Origin: CAZTVF01 sp964616985
GTDB taxonomy: Bacteria > Planctomycetota > Phycisphaerae > SM23-33
DNA: 32,668 bases
Assembly: GCA_964616985.1 (NCBI GenBank)
Contig: CAZTVF010000061.1
Coordinates: 1 to 32,668 of the forward strand
Reading direction: 5' to 3'
Of this stretch, positions 30,514 to 32,668 are shown one piece after another. The notes below the pieces were generated by a model. It did not search any database. It saw only the letters and a list, made by a program, of their open reading frames with translations, and was not told the origin of the DNA. Position numbers and translations under genes: made by a program. Position 1 is the stretch's first letter. Each line of letters starts with the position of its first letter.

Positions 30514-31536
30514 TTAGAACTCCTGCAGCAGCGAGAGCAACTTGCGATCGAGCGCGTGCCCGTGCCAGTCTTCGCACTCCACGTCCGTTCGGCCGGAGTC
30601 CATCACGCCGAAGGCCCCGCGGAAATTCCACAACGCGTAGCCGATGCCTCGCGCGGTGAGGATCTCCAACACGTCGCGGAACCATGCCAGGAACACGGCG
30701 TGCGGGGTGCGGTTGAAGCTGCCGCACTCGCCGCAGTGCACGCCCACGCCCCGCTCGATCAAATCGCCCCAAGGCTCATATTGCCGCTCGAGACGGCGAC
30801 GATCCCAGGTCTCGTGCCAGTCGGCGCCGCCCGGCCAGGCCGGGGGCGGAAACTTCTCCCCGCCGACCCAGGAGGCCTGGTAGTGGCTGATGCCCATGGG
30901 CGAGTAGCCGCGGCAACTCTGTGCGATGCCGAGATCGGCCACCTCAGGCACGGCCTCGTTTCCCCACGAAAGCCCATCAATAATGATCTGCCGCTCGCCG
31001 TCCTCCTGGCGAATCGCCGCCACGGCCGCCCGGATCACGCGCTCATGGTCGCCCCGCGACAGGCCCCGTGCCTCCTCGGCCGCCGGCGGCTCATTCACCA
31101 GGTCAAAGCTCACATGTCGGCTGGCGATGCCGCGATACCGCCGCGCGAAGCTCCGCCACTGGTGACAGAACGCGTCCAGCGCGTCGGCATCCCGCCAAAG
31201 GTTGCGCGGCTCTGCCGGCGGATTGACGCAGTAGCCCGGCGCCCGGTGGAGATTGAGGCATACGTGGACACCGCAGCGGCGGCCCAGTTCGATCGCCTGG
31301 TCGATGTGCACCAGTTGCGCCTCATCCATCTCCCGCCAGCGATCCGGACCGGACCAGCAGTGGTACGACATCGGCAGGCGGACGAAGTCGAATCCCCAGC
31401 CGGCGATCCATTCGAAATCCTTCTCGCTGAATGGCGGGTTCGAACTGCCGCCGGCCGCAGCCTGCGGCGACGGCTTCGCGACGAACTTCTCCAGCAAATT
31501 GAAGCCCCGCCACCGCGGCAGTGGGTTGCTCTTCAT
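30514..31536 (-). CDS. Glycoside hydrolase family 5 (cellulase-like), no signal peptide
   Basis: A 340-residue TIM-barrel glycosidase. WRGFNLLEKFV opens the barrel; WGFDFVRLPMSYHCW, VHVCLNLHRAPGYCVN and HVSFDLVNEPP follow. E149 in NEP is the acid/base and E270 in GVHCGECGSF the likely nucleophile. GISHYQASWVGG and GYALWNFRGAFGVMDSGR complete the usual GH5 layout. There is no signal peptide, so it would act inside the cell on imported oligosaccharides, or be exported by a non-Sec route. The start is the ATG 6 bases after AAGGAG (31536); an ATG at 31542 is too close to that site. The substrate (beta-glucan or beta-mannan) is not readable. Confidence 0.85.
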   Translation of the reverse strand: MKSNPLPRWRGFNLLEKFVAKPSPQAAAGGSSNPPFSEKDFEWIAGWGFDFVRLPMSYHCWSGPDRWREMDEAQLVHIDQAIELGRRCGVHVCLNLHRAPGYCVNPPAEPRNLWRDADALDAFCHQWRSFARRYRGIASRHVSFDLVNEPPAAEEARGLSRGDHERVIRAAVAAIRQEDGERQIIIDGLSWGNEAVPEVADLGIAQSCRGYSPMGISHYQASWVGGEKFPPPAWPGGADWHETWDRRRLERQYEPWGDLIERGVGVHCGECGSFNRTPHAVFLAWFRDVLEILTARGIGYALWNFRGAFGVMDSGRTDVECEDWHGHALDRKLLSLLQEF

Positions 31537-31860
31537 CGTCATCTCCTTCGCAAGACTGTCCTATGGTTCTGCCTGTTCCGCAACCGAAGACATCAACGGC
31601 TCCATAGGCTATCCCTTCATCGCCCCCGGCGAAACTGTTTTTGGCCGCAGTTGAATCTGCGCGTGAGCGACATGATTTGCTGACGGTGGCAAGAGCCAGG
31701 CCCGGTATGTCGTGCGGCGGTGTTTTGGAGCTTGCCTGCCGCAGGCAGTGGGCGTGGCTTGGTACAGATCATGGTGCGAAGGCGGATCGTGAAGGCGGTC
31801 GAGGGAACGTCGATGATCCGCGTGCATGGTTCATTGAAGTGACCATGTCGGGGAGCGGAG
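31537..31860. other. Gene-free gap between mreB and the GH5 gene
   Basis: No credible gene on either strand. The only structure noticed is the palindrome TGCCTG-CCG-CAGGCA (31733-31747), of the same type as the GCCTGCCGGCAGGC tracts near 23640 and 25817. It presumably also holds the mreB end and the GH5 promoter, which I could not identify. Confidence 0.4.
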
Positions 31861-32668
31861 TTAGAACTCGTCCTCTTCGCTCTCCATGCTGTCTTTCCAG
31901 CGTTCGAGGTTCTCGAGGTAGACGGCGGTGCCGCGGGCGACGCAGGTGAGCGGATCGTCGGCGACGCGGACGCCCAGCCCGGTGGCGTTCCCGAGGACGA
32001 TGTCCATGCCGCGCAGCAATGCCCCGCCGCCGGCCAGCATGATGCCGTTGTCGACCAGGTCGGCGGCCAGCTCGGGCTCGGCCTTTTCCAGCACGCGGGT
32101 GACGGCGTCGATGATGGCGCCGACAGGTTCCTTGAGGGCCTCGCGGACCTCTTCGGAGGAGATGATGGTTTTGCGCGGCAGGCCGGAGATCATGTCGCGA
32201 CCACGCACCTCCATCGTCATTTCCTGATCGAGGGGAGCGGCCGATCCGATCTGGATCTTGATGGCCTCGGCGGTCTGTTCGCCGATAAGGAGGTTGTACG
32301 TTCTCCGCATGTGCGAAGAGATGGCCTCGTCGAGGTCATCGCCGGCAACGCGGAGCGATTCGCACACGGAGATGTCGGCCAGCGAGATGATGGCCACTTC
32401 GCTGGTGCCGCCCCCGATGTCGACGACCATGGAGGCGCGGGGCTCGGTGATGGGCAGGCCCGCCCCGATGCCGCAGGCCATGGGCTCTTCGACGAGGTAG
32501 ACCTTCCGTGCGCCGGCCCGCTCGGCCGAGTTCAGCACGGCCCGCTTTTCGACGGCGGTGATGCCCGAGGGGACGGCGATGACGACGCGCGGGCGGAACT
32601 TGAACAAGGATCGGCGGCGATGGACCTTGCGGATGAAATAGCTGAGCATCGCCTCGGTGATGTCGAAA
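31861..32668 (-). CDS. mreB: Rod shape-determining protein MreB, 3' part
   Basis: The bacterial actin that guides cell-wall synthesis at the inner membrane. The visible 268 residues start inside the protein (FDITEAMLSYFIRKVHRRR) and lack about the first 80, which lie beyond the window. Actin-family motifs present are VVIAVPSGITAVEKRAVL, VYLVEEPMACGIGAGLPI, SMVVDIGGGTSEVAIISL (phosphate 2) and IMLAGGGALLRGMD (adenosine). The C-terminus is acidic (DSMESEEDEF). In rod-shaped bacteria mreCD usually follow; here the next gene on this strand is the GH5 glycosidase, so mreB is apart from the usual mreBCD cluster on this side. Confidence 0.96.
   Translation of the reverse strand, partial: FDITEAMLSYFIRKVHRRRSLFKFRPRVVIAVPSGITAVEKRAVLNSAERAGARKVYLVEEPMACGIGAGLPITEPRASMVVDIGGGTSEVAIISLADISVCESLRVAGDDLDEAISSHMRRTYNLLIGEQTAEAIKIQIGSAAPLDQEMTMEVRGRDMISGLPRKTIISSEEVREALKEPVGAIIDAVTRVLEKAEPELAADLVDNGIMLAGGGALLRGMDIVLGNATGLGVRVADDPLTCVARGTAVYLENLERWKDSMESEEDEF

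Overview
The window is GC-rich bacterial chromosome. It looks like a Gram-negative-type, Planctomycetota-like organism, possibly a Phycisphaerae relative. The grounds are a heptosyltransferase and core-kinase pair, several secreted lipoproteins, a pseudopilin-like sensor domain fused to an anti-sigma factor, a secreted formylglycine-enzyme-like protein, and single-domain glycoside hydrolases without signal peptides. The lineage is inferred from gene style, not proven. Nothing here marks a phage, an insertion sequence or a CRISPR array, and I saw no rRNA or tRNA gene.

Bases 1-7000 form a divergent assimilatory sulfate locus. Leftward are cysP, cysT, cysW and cysA (sulfate ABC importer, cysA cut by the window edge). 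Rightward are cysH, cysD and cysN. Sulfate is imported, activated to APS by CysDN, and reduced directly by an Fe-S type APS reductase. The APS-kinase-like tail on CysN has lost key residues, which fits direct APS use. The AT-rich gap between the arms holds two good promoters, a palindrome inside one of them, and a short reading frame ending in Cys-Cys followed by a hairpin, a candidate cysteine-sensing leader.

Bases 7100-12200 run leftward. A CsgG-like TPR lipoprotein, a protein of three LPP20-like repeats, a 51-residue lipoprotein and an FlgT-like protein make up an envelope gene set with no flagellar or curli genes nearby. A secreted SUMF1-fold protein with its own promoter follows. This set, with a second pair of related lipoproteins at 28400-29721, is the best candidate in the window for an undescribed envelope system.

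Bases 12455-20300 hold priA, a GH20-like glycosidase, a DUF2617-like protein, a GT9 heptosyltransferase and a protein with two kinase domains in tandem. The last two probably act in lipopolysaccharide core assembly. Bases 20500-25700 hold an ECF sigma factor overlapping its probable anti-sigma partner, a periplasmic protein with three YHS-like metal-binding repeats, a HEAT-like lipoprotein, an alpha/beta hydrolase and a small membrane protein. Bases 25900-32668 hold glmS, a small membrane protein, the lipoprotein pair, a DUF2752 membrane protein, a GH5 glycosidase and the 3' part of mreB.

Several families of dispersed inverted repeats sit between genes. One family of about 90 bp occurs in three convergent or gene-end junctions, with a diverged relative upstream of priA. 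Intrinsic terminators, promoters and three likely leaderless starts were read directly from the sequence.
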